Source of the DNA: Bacillus paralicheniformis | GTDB lineage: Bacteria; Bacillota; Bacilli; Bacillales; Bacillaceae | Assembly (NCBI RefSeq): GCF_001042485.2 | Contig: NZ_LBMN02000011.1 | Coordinates: 1 to 64,000 of the forward strand | Length of the DNA stretch: 64,000 nt | Direction of reading: 5' to 3' | The notes under the pieces: model-generated | Database searches by the model: none | Told to the model about the DNA's origin: nothing | What the model saw: only the letters and a program-made list of their open reading frames with translations | Program-made: the position numbers and the translations under genes | Part shown: one piece after another, positions 49,786 through 58,173 of the stretch | Layout: each line of letters opens with the position of its first letter | Position numbering within the stretch: the stretch's first letter is position 1

Positions 49786-51109
49786 GCAGATCGGCTGCAA
49801 GCCTGGCGAGCCGGGAGCGCTCTCCTTTTAAAAGCTTCACGTTTCCGGAAATTTTTTGATCCTTAAAGCGCTCGACAACATAGGCCAGGCCGTTGTTCAT
49901 CGCATCTAAATAAGGATGGTCGATCTGTTCGGTGTCTCCCATCAATACGATTTTACTGCCTTCCCCGACGCGGGTCAGAAGCGTTTTGACTTCATGCTTG
50001 GTCAGATTTTGAGCCTCATCAATGATGATGAATTGGTCAGGAATGCTTCTGCCCCTTATATATGTGAGGGCTTCGACTTGAATGGAGCCCATCCCCGCTA
50101 AAATATCATCAAGCTCCCCCGGCTTTTTTGCATTGAACAAGTATTCCAGGTTATCAAAAATAGGCTGGACCCACGGACGAAGTTTTTCTTCTTTTTCACC
50201 CGGAAGATAGCCGAGATCTTTTCCGACAGGAACGATCGGCCTTGTGACAACAAGTTTTTTAAAATTCCCCAGGTCTTCTGTCTGCAGCAGCCCTGCTGCC
50301 AACGCAAGCAGGGTTTTTCCTGTGCCGGCTTTTCCAATCAGGGTGACAAGCGGAATATCTTGTCTTAAAAGAAGTTCCAAAGCCATCGTCTGCTGTACAT
50401 TTCGCGAACGTATGCCCCAAACCTGTTCCTGATCGAAAACAAGCTTTTTAACGGCTTTTCCGCTTTGATCTACGATCCCTACGGCAGAGGATGATCCGCC
50501 GAGCGCGTCCTTCATGACGACAAACTGGTTCGGACGCAGCATCTCACTGCTGATTTCGTGAAGCGGCAAATCGTGATGTTCAAAAAAGGAATTCATCTGA
50601 TCCGGGCGAATGTACACGTCTGTATAACCGCTGTATATATCATCATTGTCGACAACCCTGTCGTGCAAAAAATCCTCTGACATCAAGCCGATGGCATCGG
50701 CTTTGACACGGATCAGCATATCTTTGCTGACAAGGATAACCGGCCTGCCGTCTTCTTTCGTTTCCTCTTCCAGGCTGAGGTTTTTCGCTACGGCTAAAAT
50801 ACGGTTGTCGCTTGTTTTTTCGATAAAAATTTCTTGAAGCTGCTGAAAAGAGCGATGGTTCAGCTCGATTCTCAAGCTTCCTCCGTTTGGTAGGGGAACA
50901 TTTTCATACAGCCTTCCTTTTAAACGCAAATCATCTATCAATTTAGATACGCGCCTTGCATTCCTCCCAATTTCATCCATGTAGCGTTTCTTTGAGTCGA
51001 CTTCCTCCAATACGACAGCCGGGATGACAACCTCGTTATCTTCAAAAGAAAAGATTGAATTCGGATCCTGCAATAACACATTCGTATCCAGCACATAAAT
51101 TTTACTCAA
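49781..51109 (-). CDS. ylaK: PhoH2-type protein YlaK (PIN domain plus PhoH ATPase)
   Basis: 442 residues. N-terminal PIN ribonuclease domain (KIYVLDTNVLLQDP with the first acidic residue; about 1-145) fused to a PhoH RNA helicase-like ATPase (Walker A GKAGTGKT at 259-266, Walker B FIIIDEAQN). Such PhoH2 proteins unwind and cut RNA. TTG start behind GGAGGCGG. Monocistronic. Confidence 0.93.
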   Translation of the reverse strand: MSKIYVLDTNVLLQDPNSIFSFEDNEVVIPAVVLEEVDSKKRYMDEIGRNARRVSKLIDDLRLKGRLYENVPLPNGGSLRIELNHRSFQQLQEIFIEKTSDNRILAVAKNLSLEEETKEDGRPVILVSKDMLIRVKADAIGLMSEDFLHDRVVDNDDIYSGYTDVYIRPDQMNSFFEHHDLPLHEISSEMLRPNQFVVMKDALGGSSSAVGIVDQSGKAVKKLVFDQEQVWGIRSRNVQQTMALELLLRQDIPLVTLIGKAGTGKTLLALAAGLLQTEDLGNFKKLVVTRPIVPVGKDLGYLPGEKEEKLRPWVQPIFDNLEYLFNAKKPGELDDILAGMGSIQVEALTYIRGRSIPDQFIIIDEAQNLTKHEVKTLLTRVGEGSKIVLMGDTEQIDHPYLDAMNNGLAYVVERFKDQKISGNVKLLKGERSRLARLAADLL

Positions 51110-51264
51110 TCTTCCGCCTCCTGATCAGGATTTTTAGCCTTTTCTTTTCAATTGGGTTAAAAGCTGATGGAGCGCCCGCTAAAATATATGTTTTTGTGAA
51201 TAAAGATAGAAGGTTAATTCAACAATAAAAATTAATGAAAGCATTTTTAAGGAGGCAACCTCAA

Positions 51265-51879
51265 GTGCGAATCTTTTTTTTGATCCTAATTCAAACCGTT
51301 ATGCTGCTTTCAGCCTGCGGCATTCAAAATAATGCCCGAAATGAAGCGAACGAGCTTCCCGGCAACAAACCGATTCAAGTAAAAAACAGCTCCCAAGAGC
51401 CGGTGAACCGTAAAGACGGGCAAGCCATCTCGCGGCGCCTTGTGAAGATCACCGAAAGCGTTCCGGGTGTCAATGATGCAACCGCCGTCGTGCTCGGCAG
51501 GCTAGCCGTCGTCGGAATTGATGTGAAAGACAATTTGGAGCGCAGCAAAGTCGAATCTATTAAGTATTCCGTGGCTGAAGCGCTGCAGAATGACCCTTAC
51601 GGAGCAAACGCCGCCGTTGTCGCAGATCCCGACACCGTCAACCGCCTGCGGGCAATGGGCAGGGAAATTCAAGCGGGACGCCCTGTCAAAGGGATTCTCG
51701 ACGAGCTGGCAGCCATCGTCGGGCGCGTCCTTCCTGAAGTGCCGAACGACGCAACAGACAATCAGCAAACAAATCCTACAAAATCCAACAACGACCAGTT
51801 GAATGACAGAAACCAGAAACAGCTTGAAAAGGAGCAGAATAAGCAATCAAACAAGCATATGAAAAATCGGCAGCCATAA
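51265..51879 (+). CDS. ylaJ: YhcN/YlaJ-family sporulation lipoprotein
   Basis: Signal peptide with lipobox LLSAC, then the YhcN/YlaJ domain (about 50-165: RLVKITESVPGVNDATAVVLGRLAVVGID) and an Asn/Gln/Lys-rich tail. GTG at 51265 with AAGGAGG nine bases upstream is preferred to the ATG ten codons earlier. 204 residues. The family is found in spores. TGAATA at 51197 is a possible SigG -35, but no convincing -10 follows. Confidence 0.88.
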   Translation: MRIFFLILIQTVMLLSACGIQNNARNEANELPGNKPIQVKNSSQEPVNRKDGQAISRRLVKITESVPGVNDATAVVLGRLAVVGIDVKDNLERSKVESIKYSVAEALQNDPYGANAAVVADPDTVNRLRAMGREIQAGRPVKGILDELAAIVGRVLPEVPNDATDNQQTNPTKSNNDQLNDRNQKQLEKEQNKQSNKHMKNRQP

Positions 51880-51884
51880 CTTTT

Positions 51885-51926
51885 AAAAGCCTGTGCCACT
51901 GTTTTCTTGACGGCACAGGCTTTTTC
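51885..51926 (+). terminator. Terminator of ylaJ
   Basis: AAGCCTGTGCC / GGCACAGGCTTTTT stem with a 14-base loop. Confidence 0.9.
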
Positions 51927-51946
51927 CTTTTTTCTATAGGAGAAAA

Positions 51947-51975
51947 TTTATTTGTCCGATTGATTAAGGTATAAT
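51947..51975 (+). promoter_or_regulatory. Candidate promoter of ylaI
   Basis: Perfect TATAAT at 51970-51975; the -35 (TTTATT) is weak. Confidence 0.5.
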
Positions 51976-51998
51976 GAATCGTAAGTGAGGTGAATCAA

Positions 51999-52205
51999 GT
52001 GAGGGTAAAGTGTTCATTGTGTGACAAAATCGAAAAAATCGATGATGACACACTCATTGCCAAACGTCTCCGAAACCGGCCGATACATACTTATATGTGC
52101 CATGAATGCAGCGAACGAATTAAAATCAAAACAGAAAACCGGATGAAAACCGGCCGTTTTAAGCTATATCCGCACAGAAAAGATAAAGAGCAGATCAAGT
52201 CATGA
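51999..52205 (+). CDS. ylaI: DUF2197 zinc-ribbon-like protein YlaI
   Basis: 68 residues with two Cys pairs, Cys5/Cys8 (CSLC) and Cys34/Cys37 (CHEC), flanking the conserved KRLRNRPIHTYM. This looks like a C4 zinc site. GTG at 51999 with GAGGTGA upstream; a second GTG three codons earlier lies inside that ribosome site. Function unknown. Confidence 0.85.
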   Translation: MRVKCSLCDKIEKIDDDTLIAKRLRNRPIHTYMCHECSERIKIKTENRMKTGRFKLYPHRKDKEQIKS

Positions 52206-52232
52206 AAGCATGGACAAGCTCCATGCTTTTTT
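52205..52232 (+). terminator. Terminator of ylaI
   Basis: AAAGCATGGA / TCCATGCTTTTTT, overlapping the stop codon. Confidence 0.9.
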
Positions 52233-52242
52233 ATCGGCTTTT

Positions 52243-52260
52243 TTGTTACACGAGTAACAA
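52243..52260. promoter_or_regulatory. Operator-like palindrome O1
   Basis: TTGTTACACGAGTAACAA: 7-bp arms (TTGTTAC/GTAACAA). Just upstream of the monooxygenase promoter. Related to O2 and O3. Confidence 0.75.
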
Positions 52261-52275
52261 AATTAAAGATTATAG

Positions 52276-52304
52276 TTGATAAACATTTTCATTTGTAGTA
52301 TGTT
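52276..52304 (+). promoter_or_regulatory. SigA-like promoter of the monooxygenase gene
   Basis: TTGATA, 17 bases, TATGTT. O2 begins 5 bases after the -10, at the expected transcript start. Confidence 0.6.
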
Positions 52305-52308
52305 AAAA

Positions 52309-52326
52309 TTGTTTCATGCGTAACAA
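52309..52326. promoter_or_regulatory. Operator-like palindrome O2
   Basis: TTGTTTCATGCGTAACAA, 17 of 18 bases identical to O3. It covers the transcript start and abuts the AAAGGAG ribosome site. Confidence 0.8.
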
Positions 52327-52343
52327 AAAAGGAGTGATTCATC

Positions 52344-53840
52344 ATGGATTTTGATGTACTGATTGCAGGCGGCGGCCCCGTCGGTCTGATGACGGCTTCC
52401 GAGCTGGCTTTGGCCGGTGTCCGGACCTGTATTGTCGAACGGCTGAAAGAGCCTTCGCCATTCTCAAAAGCGCTCACGCTGCATCCGCGCTCAATCGAAA
52501 TACTTGAAATGAGGGGGCTTGGAGAACGGTTTAAGGAAATTGGCAAGCCGAGCCCTTCGGGGCATTTTGCCGGTCTAAAGACTGGATTGGACTTTTCTGC
52601 GCTTGATACGCAAGCCAATTTTACATTGATCATCCCTCAGTACGAAACCGAGAAGGTGCTTGAGGAACATGCGCGAAATCTCGGTGTCTGCATCCTTCGC
52701 GATCATGAAGTTCTCGCTTTCCGCGAGTATGAGGAAACGGCCGAGCTCGTCGTCCAGGGACCCGACGGCCTGTCCTTTCTAACCGCTTCCTATATCGTCG
52801 GTGCTGACGGAGCCGGAAGTACCATCCGCAAGCAGGCGCGTATCGCTTTTTCAGGAACTGATGCGAATATCACCGCAATGCTTGCGGATGTGTCGCTTGA
52901 AAATCCGCCGGAATCGCATTTTTATACTTGCGTGAACCGTGAAGGCGGCGTTGTGATCGTGCCTTTAGACGACGGCATTTTCCGCGTCCTCATAACGGCG
53001 CCGCACATGCCTCAAGCTTTGCTTCACGAGCCCGTCACACTGGAAGAATTAAAAAAAGAACTCAACCGCATCTGCGGCACGGACTTTGGAATTGACAGCC
53101 CGGTTTGGATGTCCCGCTTCGGAAATGCCAGCAAGTTGGCAGAGCATTACCGCTCCGGCAGAATTTTCTTGGCTGGAGATGCCGCGCATATTCATTTTCC
53201 TGCAGGAGGGCAAGGTTTAAATGTCGGACTTCAGGACGCAATGAACCTTGGCTGGAAGCTCGCAGCAAAGATCAACGGACGGTGCCCCGACTGGCTGCTT
53301 GACAGTTACCATAATGAAAGACATACTGTCGGGGAAGCGCTGCTCGTCAATACACAAATCCAAACAAAGCTGTTTGATTTTACACGTGAAGGCCTGTACC
53401 TCCGCGAATTATTATCCGGCATTCTCGGATTTTCAGACGTCAATCGCTATCTGGCAGAACAAATTGCGGCGCTCAGCGTGAAATACAAAGCAGATGAAAA
53501 GATGCCTGAACATGAGCTGAACGGAAAACGTCTCCCAGATATCGATCTGACCCTTTCAGATGGTACTGTCAAACGGCTCTACACTTTTCTCCGTGATGGA
53601 CGCTTTTTATTAGCAGCATTCGGGATAGAAACGAAGGAATTTTCCACCATTCCTCACGTCCGCCGTATACAAGTGAAAGCAATTGACGGCAGGCCTGAAT
53701 GGAATGGGGTAAAAGCAGCGCTGATCCGTCCCGACGGCCACGTGGCCTGGGCTGTCGACGAATCCATGGAAAACGCGGAGCAATTGATTGCCGATGGTAT
53801 CCACCGCTGGTGCGGGAACTCTCACATTCAGTCTGTTTAA
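52344..53840 (+). CDS. FAD-dependent aromatic-ring/antibiotic monooxygenase (group A)
   Basis: 498 residues of the p-hydroxybenzoate-hydroxylase fold: GxGxxG at 9-14 (AGGGPVG), DG motif at 152-159 (VGADGAGS), and GD motif from 278 (GDAAHIHFPAGGQGLN), then a thioredoxin-like C-terminal region. The N-terminus resembles PheA/TfdB and rifampicin monooxygenase (Rox) members. Likely NAD(P)H-dependent hydroxylation of a phenolic or quinone-type compound; substrate not deducible. ATG behind AAAGGAG. Paired with a MarR regulator and operators, and absent from the B. subtilis order ylaI-ylaH as I recall it. Confidence 0.88.
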   Translation: MDFDVLIAGGGPVGLMTASELALAGVRTCIVERLKEPSPFSKALTLHPRSIEILEMRGLGERFKEIGKPSPSGHFAGLKTGLDFSALDTQANFTLIIPQYETEKVLEEHARNLGVCILRDHEVLAFREYEETAELVVQGPDGLSFLTASYIVGADGAGSTIRKQARIAFSGTDANITAMLADVSLENPPESHFYTCVNREGGVVIVPLDDGIFRVLITAPHMPQALLHEPVTLEELKKELNRICGTDFGIDSPVWMSRFGNASKLAEHYRSGRIFLAGDAAHIHFPAGGQGLNVGLQDAMNLGWKLAAKINGRCPDWLLDSYHNERHTVGEALLVNTQIQTKLFDFTREGLYLRELLSGILGFSDVNRYLAEQIAALSVKYKADEKMPEHELNGKRLPDIDLTLSDGTVKRLYTFLRDGRFLLAAFGIETKEFSTIPHVRRIQVKAIDGRPEWNGVKAALIRPDGHVAWAVDESMENAEQLIADGIHRWCGNSHIQSV

Positions 53841-53845
53841 TCATT

Positions 53846-53863
53846 TTGTTTCATGCGCAACAA
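53846..53863. promoter_or_regulatory. Operator-like palindrome O3
   Basis: TTGTTTCATGCGCAACAA; it covers the -35 (TTGTTT) and spacer of the marR promoter. Confidence 0.8.
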
Positions 53864-53874
53864 AATGATATAAT
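53846..53874 (+). promoter_or_regulatory. Promoter of the marR gene
   Basis: TTGTTT, 17 bases, TATAAT, with the TG extension (TGATATAAT). Confidence 0.65.
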
Positions 53875-53912
53875 CAAAGCAGAAACATCGATTAAAGGAG
53901 CCGATTTTCTGC

Positions 53913-54419
53913 ATGGAGCATTTAACACACGCAAAACAAGAAATATTCGATTTGTACATCAGGCTCATTCATCAGCAAGAGCAGCAAGAAACCGTCATGA
54001 AAGAGCGCATCTCCGCTGAAATGAAAAAGATGGAACGCGAATTCGGAGCTGAACTGAAACTCAACATGTCTGACATCCATACGATCAGCTGCATTGGCGA
54101 CCACGAACCGATCAACGTCACCTCGATTTCCGAGAAAATGGGATTTTCAAAAGCGACGGTCTCAAGGATCACCGCAAAGCTGACCGAAAAAGGCCTCGTC
54201 AGCAAGACACAGCTCAGCGACAATAAAAAAGAAATCTACTTCCGCTTAAGCCATAAAGGGAGAAGTATTCATCACCTTCACCAGCGTGAGCACGAAAAAA
54301 TCGAACAAAGGTTTAAACGATTTTTAAGCCGGTATTCAGCAGATGAGATTCTTTTTGCCAGGGCTTTGTTTCGGGACTTATTAACAGCGGATTTTCTGGC
54401 GGATACAAAAAAGACATAG
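53913..54419 (+). CDS. MarR-family transcriptional regulator
   Basis: 168 residues: N-terminal dimerisation helices, winged helix (about 65-130: INVTSISEKMGFSKATVSRITAKLTEKGLVSKTQLSDNKKEIYFRLSHKG with the recognition helix and wing), then C-terminal helices. ATG behind AAAGGAG at a rather long 13 bases. Presumed autorepressor that also represses the flavin monooxygenase through O1-O3. No conserved sensing cysteine is obvious; the N-terminal domain has none, so a ligand rather than a thiol switch is likely. Confidence 0.88.
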   Translation: MEHLTHAKQEIFDLYIRLIHQQEQQETVMKERISAEMKKMEREFGAELKLNMSDIHTISCIGDHEPINVTSISEKMGFSKATVSRITAKLTEKGLVSKTQLSDNKKEIYFRLSHKGRSIHHLHQREHEKIEQRFKRFLSRYSADEILFARALFRDLLTADFLADTKKT

Positions 54420-54440
54420 CCTTCTTTGGCTATGTCTTTT
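54407..54440. terminator. Bidirectional terminator, marR/ylaH
   Basis: AAAAGACATAGCC / GGCTATGTCTTTT with a short loop. Confidence 0.95.
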
Positions 54441-54761
54441 CTACGTATTCGCCCCCGTCTGCTCTTTTTTCGAACGGTGCAGACGGATTTTGTAAATCGA
54501 AAGGATTAAAACGGCTACGATCAGCCCTTCTCCAACCGGCAGAAAAACGCCGAAAAAAGTTAAAAACGTACAGCCTAGCGCCAGAAAAAAGTAAATGATC
54601 GCCGTTTTCAACAGCGGCAGCCGTTTGGCGAACCCCAGTTTAAAGACGACCGCAGACAGGACGAAGATGGTGGCATAAAGCCACCACATTCCCGCCTCAG
54701 GATTCTGGTCCACTTTATAAAGAGCGGCAAAAAACGACAGCCGTTCACTTACATCAGTCAA
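54441..54761 (-). CDS. ylaH: Membrane protein YlaH
   Basis: 106 residues, three hydrophobic segments ([50 protein letters not shown]) and a basic C-terminus. YlaH-like family, function unknown. SD AGGGGAGGGG. Downstream of typA. Confidence 0.85.
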   Translation of the reverse strand: MTDVSERLSFFAALYKVDQNPEAGMWWLYATIFVLSAVVFKLGFAKRLPLLKTAIIYFFLALGCTFLTFFGVFLPVGEGLIVAVLILSIYKIRLHRSKKEQTGANT

Positions 54762-54818
54762 AAAGATTCCCCTCCCCTTTGCTTAGTTGGGTTGCTCTTT
54801 TTTTAGGTTCTGCAAATG

Positions 54819-56657
54819 TTACGACAATCCTGCCAGCTTTTTCTTTTTCGCTGCTTTTTCGCGTTCGTTTTTGTCGAGAATTTTCTTTCTCAATCTGATG
54901 GATTCAGGCGTGACTTCGCAGTACTCATCCTCGTTCAAGTATTCAAGCGATTCTTCAAGCGACATGATACGCGGTTTTTTCATGCTGACCGTCTGATCTT
55001 TCGTCGCTGAGCGCACGTTTGTCTGCTGCTTCATTTTATTGATGTTGACGACAAGGTCGTTTTCACGGTTGTGCTCGCCGACGATCATGCCTTCATATAC
55101 TTCTGTGCCCGGCTCGACAAAAATCACGCCGCGTTCTTCAACGCCTTGAATGCCGTAAGCTGAAGCTTTCCCGGTATCCATTGAAACAAGCACACCTTGG
55201 CGGCGTCCGCCGACTTGCCCAGGCTCAACAGGCTGATAGCTGTCAAACGTATGGTTTAAAATCCCGAAACCGCGTGTAAGGGAAAGGAATTCGGTTGAGT
55301 AGCCGATTAATCCGCGTGAAGGAACGTTGAAAATCAGGCGGACCTGCCCGTTTCCGTTATTGATCATGTCGATCATTTCACCTTTGCGCGCGCCCATTGA
55401 TTCCATTACAGATCCGGTATGCTCTTCAGGCACATCGATTTGCACACGTTCAACAGGCTCACAGCGAACGCCGTCGATTTCTTTAATGATGACTTCCGGC
55501 TTCGATACTTGCAGTTCAAAGCCTTCACGGCGCATGTTTTCGATTAAAATCGACAAATGCAGCTCACCGCGACCGGATACGACCCAGGCGTCAGGAGATG
55601 GCGTCGGATCGACTCGAAGGCTGACATCTGTCTGAAGCTGCTGTTCAAGGCGCTCTTCAATCTTCCTGGCCGTGACATATTTTCCTTCGCGACCGGCAAA
55701 AGGACTGTTGTTAACCGCGAACGTCATTTGAAGCGTCGGCTCGTCAATGCGCAGAACCGGAAGCGCCTCTTGATGCTCAATCGGGCAGACGGTCTCTCCG
55801 ACATTGATGTCTTCCATTCCTGATACCGCGACAAGGTCGCCGGCTTTCGCTTCTTCAATTTCGACTCTTTTCAAGCCCTGGAAACCGAAGATTTTCGTTA
55901 CGCGGAACGGCTTGATAGAACCGTCAAGCTTCATTAAAGCAACTTGCTGTCCGACCTTCATCGTTCCTCTGAACACGCGTCCGATTCCGATACGGCCGAC
56001 ATAATCATTGTAGTCAAGCAGAGCGACCTGGAACTGCAAAGGCTCCTCATGGTTATCGACAGGACAAGGAATATGGTTGACAATCGCTTCGAATAAAGCT
56101 TCCATATTTTCATCCTGCTGCTTCGGATCAGCTGAAGCGGTGCCGTTGATCGCAGAAGCGTAAACAACCGGGAATTCAAGCTGTTCTTCATTGGCATCAA
56201 GCTCGATAAACAAATCGAGCACTTCGTCAACGACCTCTTCAGGCCGGGCAAAATCGCGGTCGATCTTATTGACAACAACGATTGGCGTCAAGTTTTGCTC
56301 AAGTGCTTTTTTCAGCACAAAGCGGGTTTGCGGCATGCAGCCTTCATAAGCGTCAACAACAAGCAGAACGCCGTCGACCATTTTCATGATCCGCTCAACT
56401 TCCCCGCCGAAATCTGCGTGTCCCGGAGTATCCAAAATATTAATGCGTGTATCTTTATAGTTAATCGCTGTATTTTTCGCTAAAATCGTAATGCCGCGCT
56501 CTCTTTCCAAGTCATTGGAATCCATGGCGCGCTCCGCCACGTTTTCATTTGCACGGAATGTGCCAGCCTGATGGAGGAGCTGATCCACAAGCGTCGTTTT
56601 TCCATGGTCAACGTGGGCGATAATAGCGATATTGCGAAGATCTTCTCGAAGTTTCAC
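54819..56657 (-). CDS. typA: Ribosome-associated GTPase TypA/BipA (YlaG)
   Basis: Translational GTPase that binds 70S ribosomes under stress. 612 residues: G1 at 14-22 (AHVDHGKTT), [12 protein letters not shown], then EF-G-like domains III and V and the BipA-specific C-terminus ending in [14 protein letters not shown] at 56657 chosen because GGAGATG lies upstream and it aligns with B. subtilis; 25 more codons are open but contain the promoter -10. Confidence 0.96.
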   Translation of the reverse strand: MKLREDLRNIAIIAHVDHGKTTLVDQLLHQAGTFRANENVAERAMDSNDLERERGITILAKNTAINYKDTRINILDTPGHADFGGEVERIMKMVDGVLLVVDAYEGCMPQTRFVLKKALEQNLTPIVVVNKIDRDFARPEEVVDEVLDLFIELDANEEQLEFPVVYASAINGTASADPKQQDENMEALFEAIVNHIPCPVDNHEEPLQFQVALLDYNDYVGRIGIGRVFRGTMKVGQQVALMKLDGSIKPFRVTKIFGFQGLKRVEIEEAKAGDLVAVSGMEDINVGETVCPIEHQEALPVLRIDEPTLQMTFAVNNSPFAGREGKYVTARKIEERLEQQLQTDVSLRVDPTPSPDAWVVSGRGELHLSILIENMRREGFELQVSKPEVIIKEIDGVRCEPVERVQIDVPEEHTGSVMESMGARKGEMIDMINNGNGQVRLIFNVPSRGLIGYSTEFLSLTRGFGILNHTFDSYQPVEPGQVGGRRQGVLVSMDTGKASAYGIQGVEERGVIFVEPGTEVYEGMIVGEHNRENDLVVNINKMKQQTNVRSATKDQTVSMKKPRIMSLEESLEYLNEDEYCEVTPESIRLRKKILDKNEREKAAKKKKLAGLS

Positions 56658-56693
56658 ATTTTCATCTCCTAAAAAATTTAGATAATCTTTCAT

Positions 56694-56722
56694 ATTATAA
56701 CTGACGAACGAAGTTATTTCAA
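56694..56722 (-). promoter_or_regulatory. SigA promoter of typA
   Basis: Minus strand TTGAAA, 17 bases, TATAAT. Confidence 0.8.
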
Positions 56723-56817
56723 TTTCTTTCAAATATCCAGCTTCGGTTGACCCTTTCTATTCAGCGCGATTTTCTGTAAACTAAGAGTAGACTTCATACT
56801 AAGGGGATGGGAAAACA

Positions 56818-57006
56818 GTGAAACAAATCAAATGGATATTCTTATTATTCGCACTTGCTGCAGTGATCAGCATCATGATGATCGGCGTTGCAGTCGCCGA
56901 AAAAAGCGCTGCCGGCGTCGCAATTGCCGTCGCAATTCTGATCGTCATTATGGGGAGCGGTTTTACTCTCAAAAAAAGAATGCGCGAAAAAGGCCTGCTT
57001 GAATAA
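56818..57006 (+). CDS. ylaF: Small membrane protein YlaF
   Basis: 62 residues, two hydrophobic segments (IFLLFALAAVISIMMIGVAVA and AGVAIAVAILIVIMGSGFTL) and a charged C-terminus. GTG start with AAGGGGATGG upstream. Matches B. subtilis YlaF in length and layout; function unknown. Confidence 0.85.
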   Translation: MKQIKWIFLLFALAAVISIMMIGVAVAEKSAAGVAIAVAILIVIMGSGFTLKKRMREKGLLE

Positions 57007-57038
57007 AAAAGAGCCCCTTCCGGCTGAAGGGGCTTTTG
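57006..57038 (+). terminator. Terminator of ylaF
   Basis: AAAAGAGCCCCTTC / GAAGGGGCTTTT. Confidence 0.9.
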
Positions 57039-57051
57039 ATTATTAAATTCC

Positions 57052-57083
57052 AAAAAAACTGGCGGCAGGTTGCCCGCCAGTTC
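57052..57083 (-). terminator. Terminator of ylaABCD
   Basis: Minus strand ACTGGCGG / CCGCCAGT followed by seven T's, touching the ylaD stop. Confidence 0.9.
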
Positions 57084-57380
57084 TTATAAAAAGAATAAAT
57101 AAATCAAAAGCATCAGCAAGTAGCCTCCGCCAAAAAGCGCTGCCCCTTTGAGAATCAGCCTTTGATAGTATGCTTTCCTGAATTTTTGTTCTTCCGCTTC
57201 TCCTGCTTCCGTTGGCAATCTGTCGTCATCATGAAAATTGACAGGTTCCCTCATCATGTCATACATTTCCCGGCAATCTGCACACGTTTTGATGTGCGCC
57301 ATAACCAAATGTTCCGTTTTGCGGCTGCAATCGCCTTCTATGTATAGAGGCAGTAAATCTCTCACAAGATGACATTTCAT
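57084..57380 (-). CDS. ylaD: Anti-sigma factor YlaD
   Basis: 98 residues: zinc-binding anti-sigma (ZAS) motif HIKTCADC in the first 40 residues, linker, one C-terminal membrane segment (LFGGGYLLMLLIYLFFL). It sequesters YlaC in B. subtilis. Starts 4 bases after ylaC. Confidence 0.93.
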   Translation of the reverse strand: MKCHLVRDLLPLYIEGDCSRKTEHLVMAHIKTCADCREMYDMMREPVNFHDDDRLPTEAGEAEEQKFRKAYYQRLILKGAALFGGGYLLMLLIYLFFL

Positions 57381-57384
57381 ATTG

Positions 57385-57900
57385 TTAAACCTCCCTGCCT
57401 TCCAAGCTTTTTTTCAGCTCAAGGCGGGCCCGGTGAAGATTGGTTTTTACCTTTGACAGTTTCCAATCGAGCACTTCCGCTATTTCCTCATAGGAAAGCT
57501 CCTGAAACTCTCCTAAAATAAGTACGGTCTGGTAATGTTCTTTCAGCCGGTCAATGTGATGTTTCAGCTCCTCCTGCCTTATGGCGTTTGCCAAATGGCG
57601 CTCAGGCATTTCAAACGTGTGCTGTTCCATGTCGCCGCAGGCCGTCACATCGGAAAACCGGATTTTTTTATCTTTTCTGTACCAGTTGATAAACGTATGA
57701 TGCGCGATCGTATACAGCCATGTTTTGATCGAGGAATGGCCTCTGAAAGACTCCAGGCCCGCAAAAGCTTTCAGAAACGTATCCTGTGCCAGGTCTTTCG
57801 CCGTCTCAAGCTGATGGGTTCGCCTGTACAAATAGTACATAATGTCATGATAATATTCCCTGTACAGTTCTTCAATCGTCTGTTTTTTATTGGAAGCCAT
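57385..57900 (-). CDS. ylaC: ECF RNA polymerase sigma factor YlaC
   Basis: 171 residues: region 2 (LYREYYHDIMYYLYRRTHQLETAKDLAQDTFLKAF, SIKTWLYTIAHHTFINWYRK) and region 4 (EFQELSYEEIAEVLDWKLSKVKTNLHRARLELK). The ATG directly follows the ylaB stop. Linked to oxidative stress and sporulation in B. subtilis. An ECF-type promoter precedes ylaA, so autoregulation is likely. Confidence 0.94.
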   Translation of the reverse strand: MASNKKQTIEELYREYYHDIMYYLYRRTHQLETAKDLAQDTFLKAFAGLESFRGHSSIKTWLYTIAHHTFINWYRKDKKIRFSDVTACGDMEQHTFEMPERHLANAIRQEELKHHIDRLKEHYQTVLILGEFQELSYEEIAEVLDWKLSKVKTNLHRARLELKKSLEGREV

Positions 57901-58173
57901 TTAGAAAAAAAACCACACCGTCATCCAAATCGAAAGGAGCAGGAAAGCACCATACAACGAGTAAACAAAAACCATGATATGACGGAGCTGCTGACGATCA
58001 TCTGCCTTTTGTATGCCGGGAAGCGTTCTATTCTCGACTGCTGCCTCTTCAGCCTGGCCTTGAAAAAGCTGCTCATGCTCTTTCATCCAGATCACGGTTT
58101 CCTCTTCCAGTTCACCTTCTTGATAGAGCTCATACAAATCAAGAAACACCGCTTTTTTTTCTTCACTTGTCAT
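57901..58173 (-). CDS. ylaB: Conserved protein YlaB
   Basis: 90 residues: acidic helical N-terminal part (TSEEKKAVFLDLYELYQEGELEEETVIWMKEHEQLF) resembling the N-terminus of anti-sigma/zinc-finger partner proteins but without Cys, and one C-terminal membrane segment. It overlaps ylaA by 11 bases. Function unknown. Confidence 0.85.
   Translation of the reverse strand: MTSEEKKAVFLDLYELYQEGELEEETVIWMKEHEQLFQGQAEEAAVENRTLPGIQKADDRQQLRHIMVFVYSLYGAFLLLSIWMTVWFFF

Noticed and set aside
49672..49866. A 64-codon plus-strand frame over the GC-rich element and the ylaK end
   Set aside because: It runs through the hairpins and terminator and into antisense of ylaK; composition is explained by repeats, and no ribosome site precedes it.
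56740..56800. SigA or SigG promoter for ylaF
   Set aside because: TTGACC and CATACTA occur, but neither has a partner box at the correct distance.
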